From assembly GCA_026120035.1 (NCBI GenBank), contig JALRME010000044.1, positions 1 to 64,000 of the forward strand: a stretch of 64,000 nucleotides of DNA. Reading direction: 5' to 3'. The first letter of the stretch is position 1, and each line of letters opens with the position of its first letter. Of this stretch, positions 32,503 through 43,469 are shown piece by piece. The stretch comes from Coleophoma eucalyptorum (Eukaryota > Ascomycota > Leotiomycetes > Helotiales > Dermateaceae). The notes below the pieces were generated by a model. The model was not told the DNA's origin and made no database searches. It saw nothing but the letters and a program-made list of their open reading frames with translations. A program made the position numbers and the translations under genes.

Positions 32503-33979
32503 TTAGTACGGGATAAAGTCTATTTCTTGATTTTCTGTCACGTTGTAAGTCAAGAACTCTGGTTATGGGAGTTAGTAAAGAAGTACCTGGCAATGTCTCC
32601 CAATCATAGAATTCCAAACCATGACTATCCGTCCAAAAATCTTCCAGTATAGTTAAGGCGCGGTTAATACTTTCGGATTGCGTGCAGCTGAACAAGGCTT
32701 GTAGTAGACCTCTTACTGTATTCCTATCAGCGCCGGCTGCGGCACATCCGGCCGTGAAGAGAGGCGCAGTCATAGCTACCCGCGGCGAAGGTTGAGAGGT
32801 ACATGACATGGAGATGCCGCATTGCAGTATCTTTCTGACGGAATCTTGAACCGCTACAGTACTTGGCGAAAGGTTTCTCACCCTTCGCCGTAGATGGATG
32901 AGTGCCATGTGCTGGAAAGCTTCATTGCACAGCACAAAATCTTGGATCTCACAAGCTGATAACCGTTCTTTCACGCCAGGATAGAAAGAAGAAGGAGATA
33001 AAAGAGATCGGTTCATCGTATAGAGCAGGGAAGCTTCTAAGGTGTCAACCTCGACATTGAAATTTTGAAGCAGAAGCCCATCGTATTGGCTTATAGTGTG
33101 GGATCTGATGCGTTGCCATCGAGCCGCCGCACCAATTTTGTATAAGAAAACATTGATTTTTGGTGCGTAGCCGAAGTACTCGTCGATATATTCAGCTTCA
33201 GAAGCCATCATAGGTGAGGATGATTGCGTGAAAGTTGTTTGTCCTTCAGAAGTTCCGCGAGCCGTGAGAGCTGCGAGAGCTTCAATAGCTTCATACCAAC
33301 AATTCAACATTCTGAAAAGTTCCAAGTCATCAGGATCGTCGTAGCCAGAGCTATTGGCTGTCGAGATAATACCTTTTGCTCCATCTAGATGAATTCGCCA
33401 AGCTCGGCTTTCCAGTCTTTCTTGGCACAGCTTCTGCAGACAGAGCATCAGACTCGCTGCTATTAGTGCGACTTTATTCATCCGCTGAGCATCCCGAATC
33501 TCCATCTGAAGGGATTGTAGGCTTGATTGTACAAGATCACTGTACATGGTCTCCAGCCTTACTCTGTCCCTAGACTCGTTACATTGGCCAATCTTATGGC
33601 CGATAGACCAGACTAGAATTGACTTCAACAAAGACGGACTTCGAAGGGCCCTTGGGATAATCAGTTCATTAAATCTTCTCTGTGCAGCCACACTGCACGT
33701 GCTTGCTTGTAAAGCATGCTGTATGAAATGTACGAGCAACGACCGCTGCTTTGCTGGAATCCACGACTGGAGGTTGATCTGAGCAATTAGGCCGCTCGTT
33801 GTGGACTGATGTTTTGCGATAGATGCGCCGAATCCTTGCATCCCACACTCACAGGCTCCCCGAACCAGAGTACATTGCTGATCGACCTCATCCTCGGTTC
33901 TGGGAAATTTAGCCAAGTTGTTGCGAGATGTATAATCGCAGTAAGGGACGCTAGCTGGTATACCCGCATCCGCAACCAT
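32503..33979 (-). CDS. Transcription-factor-like protein with fungal regulatory domain but no zinc cluster
   Basis: The main exon is 33979-32587. A 52-bp intron (32586-32535, GTACTT donor, CAG acceptor) and a short last exon ending at 32503 give 474 aa. If the intron is retained, the frame stays open to 32423 and gives 518 aa. The body has the helical pattern of the Fungal_trans_2 (DUF3468-type) domain: 'LLVHFIQHALQASTCSV', 'RFNELIIPRALRSPSLLKSI', 'KVALIAASLMLCLQKLCQE', 'RIHLDGAKGIIS', and near the end 'LFTAGCAAAGADRNTVRGLL'. The usual Cys6 DNA-binding motif is missing: the N-terminal 60 residues contain four Cys but not in cluster spacing. It may regulate by partnering with another factor; the neighbour at 34226 with the same domain type is the obvious candidate (inference). 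Confidence 0.75.
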
Positions 33980-34225
33980 AACGGCATTCCGGACAGCTTA
34001 GGAGGGATCTCCTTTTTATCTTTTCAGATCACATATGTATCCCGGGTGATCACATGATTAGTGCAACTAAGAGTGGGGGAAAGGGGTAAGTATCACGTGA
34101 ACGACTGGCCATATCCACCATTCGAGCTGTTAGGGTCGAAAGTCCCCCCCATTACGTTGCGCTCACCTGAAATCTGATCTACCCTGTAGTCGTAGAGTCA
34201 GTACCAATAATCCTGTCCAATTGTC

Positions 34226-36410
34226 ATGCCCCCAGGTAAATCGCGGCTTCCTCGCACAAGAACACGATCTTTCGAAGGCTGCTTAACATGTCGTGTCCGA
34301 AAAGTGAAGTGCGGACAAGAGCGTCCAACTTGTGTTAATTGCAACCGTCTCGAGATTGAGTGCCGCGGTTATCAAGCGCAGCTCCACTGGCTTCCAATAA
34401 ATTTGGTAGAAGGTATCGACTTTCACCATGTCCCGCCTGGAGAGGGGAAAGTGCAGGATGAGGTGTACCCACGGCAAGATAAAATGCGTTTGACGTTATT
34501 CACAGGTGATTTCTGTCTAAGTATGTTCCTAAGCGCTGGAGAGAAAAACTTACACATGCACTATAGTCAACGAAAGAAAATCCATGGCCCTTCAGATGCT
34601 ACAGCCATTTTTAGGACAGAATCTTGACGAAGGTCTCGCGAAATGTATTGGAGATGTGGATAGCCCTGGGGCAGAGTCATGTTCTGGCTCATATGGGCCT
34701 TTTGGCTTCTTCAGTTTAAACCCACCAAGCACCCGGGGCGAAAAGTCTGAATCTGGGGGGAAAACGGTTGCTCGTTTAGATCTTCCCTTGCTTGACTGGG
34801 TCATGAAAGCAACATCCGCCTTTGAAGAATATGACAGTATTCCAGGGCATCGGTCAAGATCTCTTAACCCAAATATATCAGCCACGAGGTTTGATGAAGG
34901 TATATTAGCTCTAATTTGTAGGGACGTTCGCTGATAGGAGCTGTTAGGGCGTAATTTTGAAACCTCACTTGAAGGTTCACAGCAACCCCAATCCTCGATG
35001 CAACTTCGTCCGTCAGATGCAAACTATGAGCTTCAATTCTTGCTTGACCACTTCACTTCACACCTAATACACCTACTGTACCCCATGCCTCAAGAGCAAT
35101 CACCGTGGAGAGGACTCTTCCTTCTCAATGCCTCTAAAGCTCTGGCAGGTTCAAATTCTGCAAATATAGCAGGCTCTAAATCAAAGCAGCTTCTGTACGG
35201 GATCTTGGCAATGAGCTCTTTCCATGCGGATATGGTATACAATGGGTATCGGTCTACGGATGAGCTTTCGAGAGCTACTGCACTATCAAATTATAGCTGG
35301 AATGCGTGCGGAGTGAGGTACGCAAAGTTGGCCTATTCAGAGTTGCAATTATCTTTCCAAGCTCCAACAACCGATGTCCCTTTTGACCCATTTACTCTTG
35401 AGATAGTCATGATTTTCTTGAGCTTTTTAACCGTGGAGGTATGTCGTGCCTCTCTTGATTCGAAATATGCGGTCTGATGTCTATAGATTATCACCGGTAA
35501 AGAATACTTTCGTGGCTTATATTCTATACTATGCAAGTATCCAAAAACATGCAACGTAACTACTTTTATACGTGGCGATGAGGAGTCTATATTAAGGTGC
35601 ATGGTCGTATATCGTCAGGTTATCGCTGCAAGTACAGTGTTCGTATGTTCACAAAATCTGGGAAGACCACTCTCCTCAGATTTTCAACAACTTATGAGTC
35701 TTGGTACCATAATCAGATGCATATCGGAGGATCATACCGAACGTCATTGCGAATCCATAGCTTGGCCAGAACAGAGGACTTTACGTCACGCGCAGCAAAA
35801 TCTCTTTCACGAGCTCTACGGCTTTCCATACAATCTACTTCTACGAATATCGCAGACAACACTTCTGGCCAACGATATTGATAAGTTCGTGAGATTAAAT
35901 CCCGAACTTGCACTTCCTCGAGGTTACCAGAGTCGGGCTAATACTCTTGAAGCTGCCATTCTTGCTGAAAGGATGAAGCTGCCGCCGAGGACTCAAGATA
36001 TGGAAAGTTCTGAGGCTTTGAAATGTGCTATTTCAGCCATGATCTCTAATGCGCTAGTGATTTACTTTTTTCGTCATGTCCGCAAGTTAAATCCAGCCAT
36101 TCTGCAGCATTATGTTGAAGTTGTTTTCGCGTGCATCGCAGAACAAAACGTCATCAAAGCCCATTATGAGATAGATGCTGGATTTCTGATGTGGCCAATC
36201 TTCATTGCAGGGTGCGAAGCAATTGAAGAGCAGAACCAGAAGACTGTCCTTTGTTGCCTCCAACAAGTCGGAGGTTGTGGGTTCCGCACTGCAGAAACGG
36301 CGGAAACGGTCATCACAGAATTGTGGCGGCTACGAGAGGACGGCAGTAGCAGTGACCTGGAACTTCGAGATATCCTGCAAAATCTTGGATTGCGACTCCA
36401 ACTTTTGTGA
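34226..36410 (+). CDS. Zn2Cys6 transcription factor with Fungal_trans_2-type domain
   Basis: Four exons: 34226-34505, 34567-34899, 34948-35438, 35487-36410, giving 675 aa. Introns are 48-61 bp and all phases agree. Residues 14-46 form the zinc cluster ('RSFEGCLTCRVRKVKCGQER', 'PTCVNCNRLEIEC'). After a linker come 'FLLDHFTSHLIHLLYPMP', 'WRGLFLLNASKALAGS', 'LLYGILAMSSFHADMV' and, towards the end, 'MWPIFIAGCEAIEEQNQKTV', all typical of this regulator group. It is a nuclear DNA-binding activator or repressor. It is divergent from the zinc-less relative at 32503-33979, with 246 bases between the two ATGs, so the pair probably shares a promoter. Confidence 0.87.
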
Positions 36411-37058
36411 AACTTTCTTGGGATGCCGCCATCTCAGCAATCACAGCCATAACTAAGCTCCTGGACGACGGTTAATCTTGACGTCAGGGAGACGAACATT
36501 ACGGAACGTAATAAAAATCAATACCTGGACCAGTGGGCGGACCTCAAAATACACAATCCAAAATGTCAACCTCTAGATCACCATACCTAAATTTTGGTCT
36601 TGGTATATATAGCCAGAGTTGTCCAAATCACCTGGAATTCCTCTTGCTAAAGCTGCATTAACTGATTCTCTCGCCATTGGATGTGAAGTTGAAGATTCTG
36701 TTGACTGCTATAGACAGTAGATCAGGCGACAATGGAACACTCTTATTATGGCAGATTCTTATGAAAGCCAAAATTTTATATAAGGTAATTAATAAGCCGC
36801 ACTAAACTGGAAAGTGAACGTAATGGTTTGCCGCAAATTTGAAAAAAAGCCAGCCATGGTGACCGACAAAGATAATATTCGTGAAATTTCCTGCCGTTTT
36901 GGAAGGGGAAGAGAAGCAGTGCGGTTCTGAAACACGCAGATGTCCATATAAATTAATCTCTTTCATTTCAATCGTACAATAATTAGAACTCTATCATTGC
37001 GAGGCAAACATAGAGAATGATACACTCCATCATCTAGGAAGTAAGGCCAGAACCTCCC
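36411..37058. other. Intergenic region between convergent genes
   Basis: About 650 AT-rich bases between the regulator stop and the permease stop. No gene-like or repeat content was recognised. Confidence 0.45.
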
Positions 37059-39072
37059 CTAATTTTTCTCGATGTCTGTCGCTCGGAACTGCTTATCCTC
37101 CCCAGTCTCATCACCTACGATAATAGACCCGTGATGAGAATCCCAAGAATCTTGATACTTAACCATGAGCTCCGTTGGCGAGGTTGCATTCTTTACAAAC
37201 GCTTGTAACGCTGGAGCCGGAAAGATGTAGTGCAACAGAGTGTAGACGAACGCAGCAATGCAGGACCCAGAGACGAAGCAAAGATCATAGAGATGCGTCC
37301 AGCCAACAGGAACTGTGGTGCCTGCATTGACACTTGCCAGGAAGCCCGGGAAGGAAGGGAAAACCCCAAAGATCCACTGTAGGTTGTTAGTTTGGGTTGA
37401 AAGATAGGGTCATGGAGCGGGGGAAAGCCTACAGCGACAATTGCTCTCCAGTCAACACCGTAAGTGAACCAGTAGATACTCTGCTTGTTTCCCACAAACA
37501 AATCATCCACATTGATCTTGCATCGATTTACAACTAGATAGCTCGAGATCATCATCCCGATCGTGGGTCCGAGGAAGACAGAGTACGATGACAACACCGA
37601 CAGAAAAGTTGTGGAAGTGGACACAAGTTTCCAAGGGTTAACTGCAATGCTAAACAATGCCGTCAAGTATGCGCCTCGGCGGATGTTAATGTAACGTGGA
37701 AACGTCGCCGACAAATCACACCCCCCAGCCAGCGCATTTCCGGGAACATTGACGCCAATTTGAGATATCACCAGAGCCAGCCCGGCGAAGAATCCAGCTG
37801 CACGTTCCCGCGAACCTCCTTGTTCAATCAGCGTTGTAAAGATATCCGGTAGGTTCCACAACGCGGAACCGAAGCGTTCTTGGGTGGCAGCCGTGACTAA
37901 TATACCGATGATCGAGGAGACGGATCCGTAGAAGGGGAAGCTGAAGACTTGGCCTGTAATGGCATCGCGCGGCTTGTGCGAGAATCGAGCCATGTCGTTC
38001 TGGTTGAGGATACCCGCAGCGATCGAACCGATAGTGCTGATAATGCCATACACCATGAGCCAGCCAACAGTACTCGATTCCCCCTTTAGCATGTTCGTAT
38101 CCGTGATGGTACTGCCAAAGCCCGCATGTCCCATCGTTGCAAGCGCCCAGATGAGAAGTACAGTGATGAAGACGACGACGATCACTCCTGAGGCCATCAG
38201 GAATTTCTCGAGCTTGTGCGGCCGGATCCAAATAAATGGGAGCGATATAAGGCTAAATATGATGTAGGCAAGGAATTGGGCGGTGGTCACACCAGTACTG
38301 GCAGCCATGGTATTCGGGATATGCTTTTCGAGCAGTGGGTCAAAAGACATCATGATGATGTAGAAACATTCGCCGCCCATCCAGGCCTGAAAGCCATACC
38401 TATGTAAATGATTAGTTATTGCAGGAGGAGATTGGAGCCAGGGCTTCGGAGATGCACAAACCAGACTGTGTAATAGTTAGTCTTTGTTGGTTCGTGATAG
38501 AAAGGTTGCTTCACTTACCAAGTGAGAGAAGAATCCGGTTCCAGATGACGAATTGACTTCCATACATCCCCCAGACATAGCGGTTCGCAACTGGAAATCC
38601 AACTGCGAGAAGTAAGCTACAAATTGCTCTGGCTTCGTATAGAATGTTGCAACTTACTATGGTAGTAGGCTCCAGGAATCGAGTTGACCACAATGTAGAG
38701 TGTGGCTATAAGGTTACCAACGATAATACCTAGACCGTATCAAATTCCGAGGTATTCTTGCATTTGTATAATACGACTGTGTTGCTTCACATACAGATAA
38801 CTGCTTGCCACCAGTTCAGACCTAAGGGTATTAAGGCGCTTCCGGTGAGGTAGGTTGAGATATTGGCATTGATCAAGATCCCTTTCATGGAATTAGCCTG
38901 CCATTCATGAGAGCGATGAATGGACATAAGGTCACGAACAATAGTTGTGGAAGGTCCATTGGCCCCAAGTTCGACGACTGTATTCTATGGGTTTGATATC
39001 ATCGTTGATCCATCTCGTTGTTTCCACCTCCGACTTAACCTCGGCCGCCTTTATCCACTGTTTCAAAGTCAT
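37059..39072 (-). CDS. NCS1 nucleobase:cation symporter (uracil/uridine/hydantoin permease type)
   Basis: Seven exons on the minus strand: 39072-38940, 38881-38795, 38729-38658, 38602-38519, 38465-38462 (4 nt), 38399-37433 and 37376-37059, giving 554 aa. Hallmarks are 'SRRTWGQWTFHNYW' before helix 1, 'NANISTYLTGSALIPLGLNW' (substrate site region), 'GFPVANRYVWGMYGSQFV', 'LLSLVWYGFQAWMGGE' made across the microexon, 'LNQNDMARFSHKP', 'NVPGNALAGGCDLSATFPRY' and 'NVDDLFVGNKQSIYW'. NCS1 proteins import purines, pyrimidines, allantoin or hydantoin with H+ or Na+ across the plasma membrane. The sequence is closest in feel to fungal FUR4-like uracil/uridine carriers. It is head to head with a hydantoinase-like gene, which makes a hydantoin or related cyclic ureide a plausible substrate (inference). 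Confidence 0.9.
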
Positions 39073-39814
39073 CTTGTGAGAAAGGTGCAGAGGCGAATCC
39101 GCGTAAATGTGCAGAAGGATGTCATAAGAGAAAGCGACGCGCTTGACACGGAGATGAAAGGCATCTCTTATATGGAATGCCGACGATTAACATCAGGTGA
39201 GGCGATGACCATGACATACTGGAGAGATAACAGATGAAGGTGGGAGGATATGGTTGACGCCCAGGCCATGATAAGGAAAATGAGAATAGTGTGGTGATGG
39301 AAATCATGTAAAGGTGGGGGGATATTGGCGAAACATAGTCGGCGAGGCCTTCTTGAACAACTCGTCGCTTAATTTCTAGCTACGGTAGAGGATTTCCAGT
39401 CATCCTGCCATCTGGTTACGTTGCTTGTCAATGGACCTTAGCGAAAGGGGCAGCGTGCACAGACAACCTGCTCGGCGAGAACTACCATTCGTATATTATC
39501 GGGGTTTTGTTGTCGTGCACTGTCCAATTCAAGATTCACGACAAAACGGGCGGATCCGATTCCATCGTTCTTATTCTTTAATATTGCCTATCAGACAATA
39601 GGGCTGGTGTGTACACGATTTGAATTAGATCGCATTTCGACTCTACTGGAGTCATTATAACATGAAATATAAATAACCTCGTGATCCTCTTCCCCCTCTC
39701 TTCCTTTTGTGCTTCACTCTTGGTTCTACTCCTTTTCGTTTTATTTTCTTAGCTCTAACACCCTCTCATTTCTGCCACCAACGATTCGCGAAAAGATCTC
39801 TATTGTACCACGCC
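39073..39814. promoter_or_regulatory. Shared bidirectional promoter region of permease and hydantoinase-like genes
   Basis: 742 bases separate the two divergent ATGs. Just upstream of 39815 there is 'tataaataacc' at about 39668, a fair TATA-like element for the plus-strand gene, and a pyrimidine-rich 'ccctctcttccttttgtgc' that suits transcription start. GATA-type hexamers, the sites of nitrogen regulators in fungi, occur but were not counted. Joint control is inference. Confidence 0.45.
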
Positions 39815-42800
39815 ATGTATAGAATTGGTGTGGATGTGGGAGGGACGAATACTGACTCGGCCATCCTGGATGTCACGGCATATGATACACCGTCACGTGG
39901 CGTTCTCAAATCTGTCAAAACCTCTACAACCCCAGATATCACCAGCGGTGTTCAGGATTCAATCGAGCAAGTCATTGCAAAATCTGGAGTCCAGAAAGAC
40001 AACGTGCTCAGTGTTACGATTGGAACAACCCACTTTGTCAATGCGGTGGTGGAAGCAGATGCACGGAGGTTGACGAAAGTCGCCATTGTGAGGTTATGTG
40101 GCCCATTTACCAAGCAGATCCCTCCATTCTCTGACTTTCCAGCGGAATTGAAGACTATTGTCAATGGCGGTACGTACTATATTGATGGGGGATTGGAGAT
40201 TGATTGCAGAGAAATCGTGCCCGTGAATCCAGTACAGGTGCGAGAGACACTAGCCCAAATCGTGTCGACCGGCATCACAACAATCTGCCTGGTAGGTGTG
40301 TTCTCCCCACTAGACCATGCCGGATTACACGAGGAGAGGTGTAAGAACATTATGCTTGAGGCCAATCCTGCTGTCACAATTGTCTGTTCTCACAACATAG
40401 GCACAATTGGACTGCTAGAACGGGAGAATGCGACGATTCTGAACGCGTCAATTCTGGCCGTTGCAAAGAAAACATTCCGCAGTTTCAGCAGGGCAATGTT
40501 GAACTTAGGACTTCGATGCCCACTATACATCACCCAGAATGACGGCACGCTCACCGATGTTGCCACCGCCTCCGAAACCCCGGTCAAGACGTTTGCTAGT
40601 GGTCCAACGAATAGCATGATCGGTGCTGCTTTCTTGGCTGGGCTGGACAAGTCGCGAACAGTGAGTCTGGAAACAGGAGAAGAGTTGCCGGCAAAACAGA
40701 TCATGGTTGTTGACGTAGGAGGAACAACCACCGATGTATGTGCATTGTTGCCATCTGGTTTTCCACGACAAGCACCCAACTTTGTTGAAGTTGGAGGGGT
40801 GAGAACGGCATTCTCAATGCCAGAAGTCTGCTCAATTGGTCTTGGAGGAGGTAGTCGAGTGTACCAAAATGAGAAGACGGGAGAGGTTACCGTTGGTCCC
40901 AACTCAGTAGGTCACTTCCTGACCAGCCAAGCGCTCGTATTCGGTGGCGATGTGATGACCTCGACCGATATTGTTGTCGCGTCAAAGAAGGAAGTTATGG
41001 GGGATCCAAAGCTCGCGTCCCACATCTCACCGAAAACCTTGATAGCAGCGCGGCGAAGGGTCAAGAAAATGCTAGAGGGAGTCATTGATGATATGAAGGT
41101 CTCATCTGCTCCAGTAACCGTGCTGCTTGTAGGCGGGGGCTCGATTATTCATATGGACGATCTGGAGAATGTAGCCGAAGTCATCAAACCTCCTCATCAC
41201 GATGGGGCAAATGCGGTCGGAGCAGCAATTGCCAAAGTCGCAGGAGAGATAGATGTCATTGAAATTTTACACGAGAGTGATGAGAAGGCCGCAATAGCAC
41301 GACTCTCTCAAGCAGCTATCGAGGCTGCGGTGCAGAAAGGAGCATTACGTGAGGATATAAAAATAGTGAGAGTTGAGAAGCTCCCCCTGGCATATGTCAC
41401 AGATAGGTCGACGCGCATAATCATCACTGCAGTCGGAAATCTTGCACCGCCTAGTCTATCCACACGCCTTGACTCTTCTATTGCCAAAGTAGACAGCATA
41501 GCAGAATCTGATGGAGAGGATGAAACGGAAGCACCGAAACAAACTAAATCATCCACACCACGCGGATCTCCTATCAAACCATCACTCGAGATAGATATTC
41601 CGACTTATAGACCTACAGTGAGACGTGGTGTATGGTACCTCTCTGAAATTGACATTGAGTTTATCGCCTGTGGAACTGGAGTTCTCGGTACAGGAGGTGG
41701 TGGCACATCATATTATGCAATGCTTAACGCCCTTGATGTTCTCCGTGAGGCCGGCAATGGAAAGATGCGGGTGATATCTCTCAAAGCATTACAAGACAGT
41801 GACCGAGTCGGCTTTGGATCATATTATGGCGCACCAAGTGCGATGAACGAGAAGATCTCTTCCGGAACCGAGATCCAGACAGCCATCGATACCCTTGATC
41901 GTGTCCTTGGTAATAAGGGCTTCGATGCACTGATCGCCGACGAGATTGGCGGTGGCAATGGCCTTGCTGCTTTCCCAGTTGGGGTTCATTATGATCGACC
42001 AGTTATTGATGGAGATGGCATGGGAAGAGCATACCCAACTATGGAACATAGTGAGTAATGCAGATCCTTTTCCTGTGAATTTAACTATGAACATTCACAA
42101 GGTACACTATATATCTACGGACAGCCTATAGCCCCATGTGCTATCGCGGACGGCAAAGGCAATGTCTCTGTTATAATGGTAAGCTTTGCCCGAAAAGCAA
42201 GATTCGATAATACGCCTTGCTAACAATGAACAGTCAGCAGAATCGAATGCTCGAGTCGAAACAATGCTCCGAACAACGTCAATTGACCTTGGGCTTACCA
42301 CTGCTGTTGTTGCGTGTCCACTGCCCGGCTCTGCGGTCAAGCAGCTCGCTATCCCCAACACCGTCTCTCAGGCTTGGTACCTGGGAAGAGCTATCCATAT
42401 GGCCCGCAAAGCCAAGACAAGCATCATGAAAGCCATTGTGAGTCTCCTCCCTCCAAAAATCAGAGTTATTATGTTAATGTGAACATCATTAGTTCGACGT
42501 CAACCCAGGGAAGTTACTTTTCTCCGGCAAAATTATTGACGTCTCTCGAGGCATTGCAGGTGGCTACACCATCGGGAAGATCCTCCTCTCCCCTCTCCTT
42601 GCAGAAGAAGAAGATGAAAAGGATGCAGTTATTTCTCGTTCATTAGCCACGACCACAGCCGCAACAGATAGGTTTTCACACATATCCATCGCATTTCAGA
42701 ACGAGTACTTATACGCGAGACGCGCGGACGCAGAAGGCGTAGAAGGCGATATTCTTTGTACGGTCCCGGATTTGATTTCAATTTTGGACCAGGATGGGGA

Positions 42801-42999
42801 GGCTATAGGAAGCCAAGACCTGAAATATGGGCTGAAGGCTCATGTAATAGGGATGCCGGCGCATCCGTTATGGACATCTGACCAAAAGGCTTTGAATGTG
42901 GGTGGACCAAAGTATTTCGGACTGGATATGGAGTGGACAAGTGTGGGGGAGTATACGATACCAAGGAGTGTGATTGATGATTTTGATAGCGAGGTCTAA
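39815..42999 (+). CDS. Hydantoinase/oxoprolinase A fused to DUF917 domain
   Basis: Four exons: 39815-42050, 42102-42178, 42234-42437, 42493-42999, giving 1,007 aa. Introns are 51-55 bp and the phases agree. The N-terminus 'MYRIGVDVGGTNTDSAILD' is the phosphate-binding start of the HyuA_N (actin-like ATPase) domain. 'GTTHFVNAVVEA', 'LERENATILNASILAVA', 'ITQNDGTLTDVATASETPVK', 'MVVDVGGTTTDVCAL' and 'CSIGLGGGSRV' follow as in hydantoinase A. An acidic Ser/Thr-rich linker (about residues 560-600) leads to the DUF917 half ('ACGTGVLGTGGGGTSYYAML', 'ADEIGGGNGLAAFPVG', 'VIDGDGMGRAYP'). The family hydrolyses hydantoins, 5-oxoproline or carboxylates ketones in an ATP-dependent way. It is probably cytosolic. 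An alternative in-frame start lies slightly upstream (39707) but is not an ATG. Confidence 0.93.
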
Positions 43000-43246
43000 A
43001 CAGATAAATGCTAGCATTAATTGTACTGTAAGATGACATGGTTGTGATTGCTTACTAGGCGGTTGCGGCATGCAACAAGAATCCAACAAATTGGTAGGTG
43101 TAGGTGGTTAGAGATCAGCAAGGTAGGCAGCAAAAAGGTTATAGGATTAGAGACAGACCATTAGCAAGAATCTGAATATTAGAATCCAATTCTCACTTAA
43201 ACTTTAATTACCCTTGTTTTCTAGAACAAAATAAAGTATTGATCAT
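43000..43246. other. 3' flank of the hydantoinase-like gene
   Basis: About 250 AT-rich bases before the LTR-like element. Nothing else was recognised. Confidence 0.4.
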
Positions 43247-43437
43247 TGTTGGTTACGTGGGGTAACATAATAGGTGACTCTTAAGTCAAATCAGGTTCAG
43301 AATAGGTTCATAAGTAGTTGGTTCATGGATGTTAATTGAAGAGAGTGTGAGGCAGGGAGGTATAAGTACCTCCCTCGCTAATGATACTGTATACATGTGA
43401 CTAGGTCTCGTGATTGACTTGTAATGACATTCCGACA
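43247..43437 (-). mobile_element. Solo LTR (family 2), 191 bp
   Basis: Starts TGTTGG and ends CCGACA, near-inverted termini with TG...CA limits. It is flanked by 'atcat' (43242-43246) and 'ataat' (43438-43442), a 4-of-5 target duplication. It shares 'gagagtgtgaggcag', 'gaggtataagtacctc' and 'acatgtgactaggtctcg' with the copies at 14.0-14.4 kb. It ends 33 bases from the stop codon of the neighbouring MFS gene, so it may contribute to that gene's 3' untranslated region. Confidence 0.75.
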
Positions 43438-43469
43438 ATAATAAAGTAGAAAATTTTATACATAAACTT

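Noticed and set aside
40390..40902. Long minus-strand frame opposite the hydantoinase-like gene
   Set aside because: Antisense shadow of a strongly supported coding exon.
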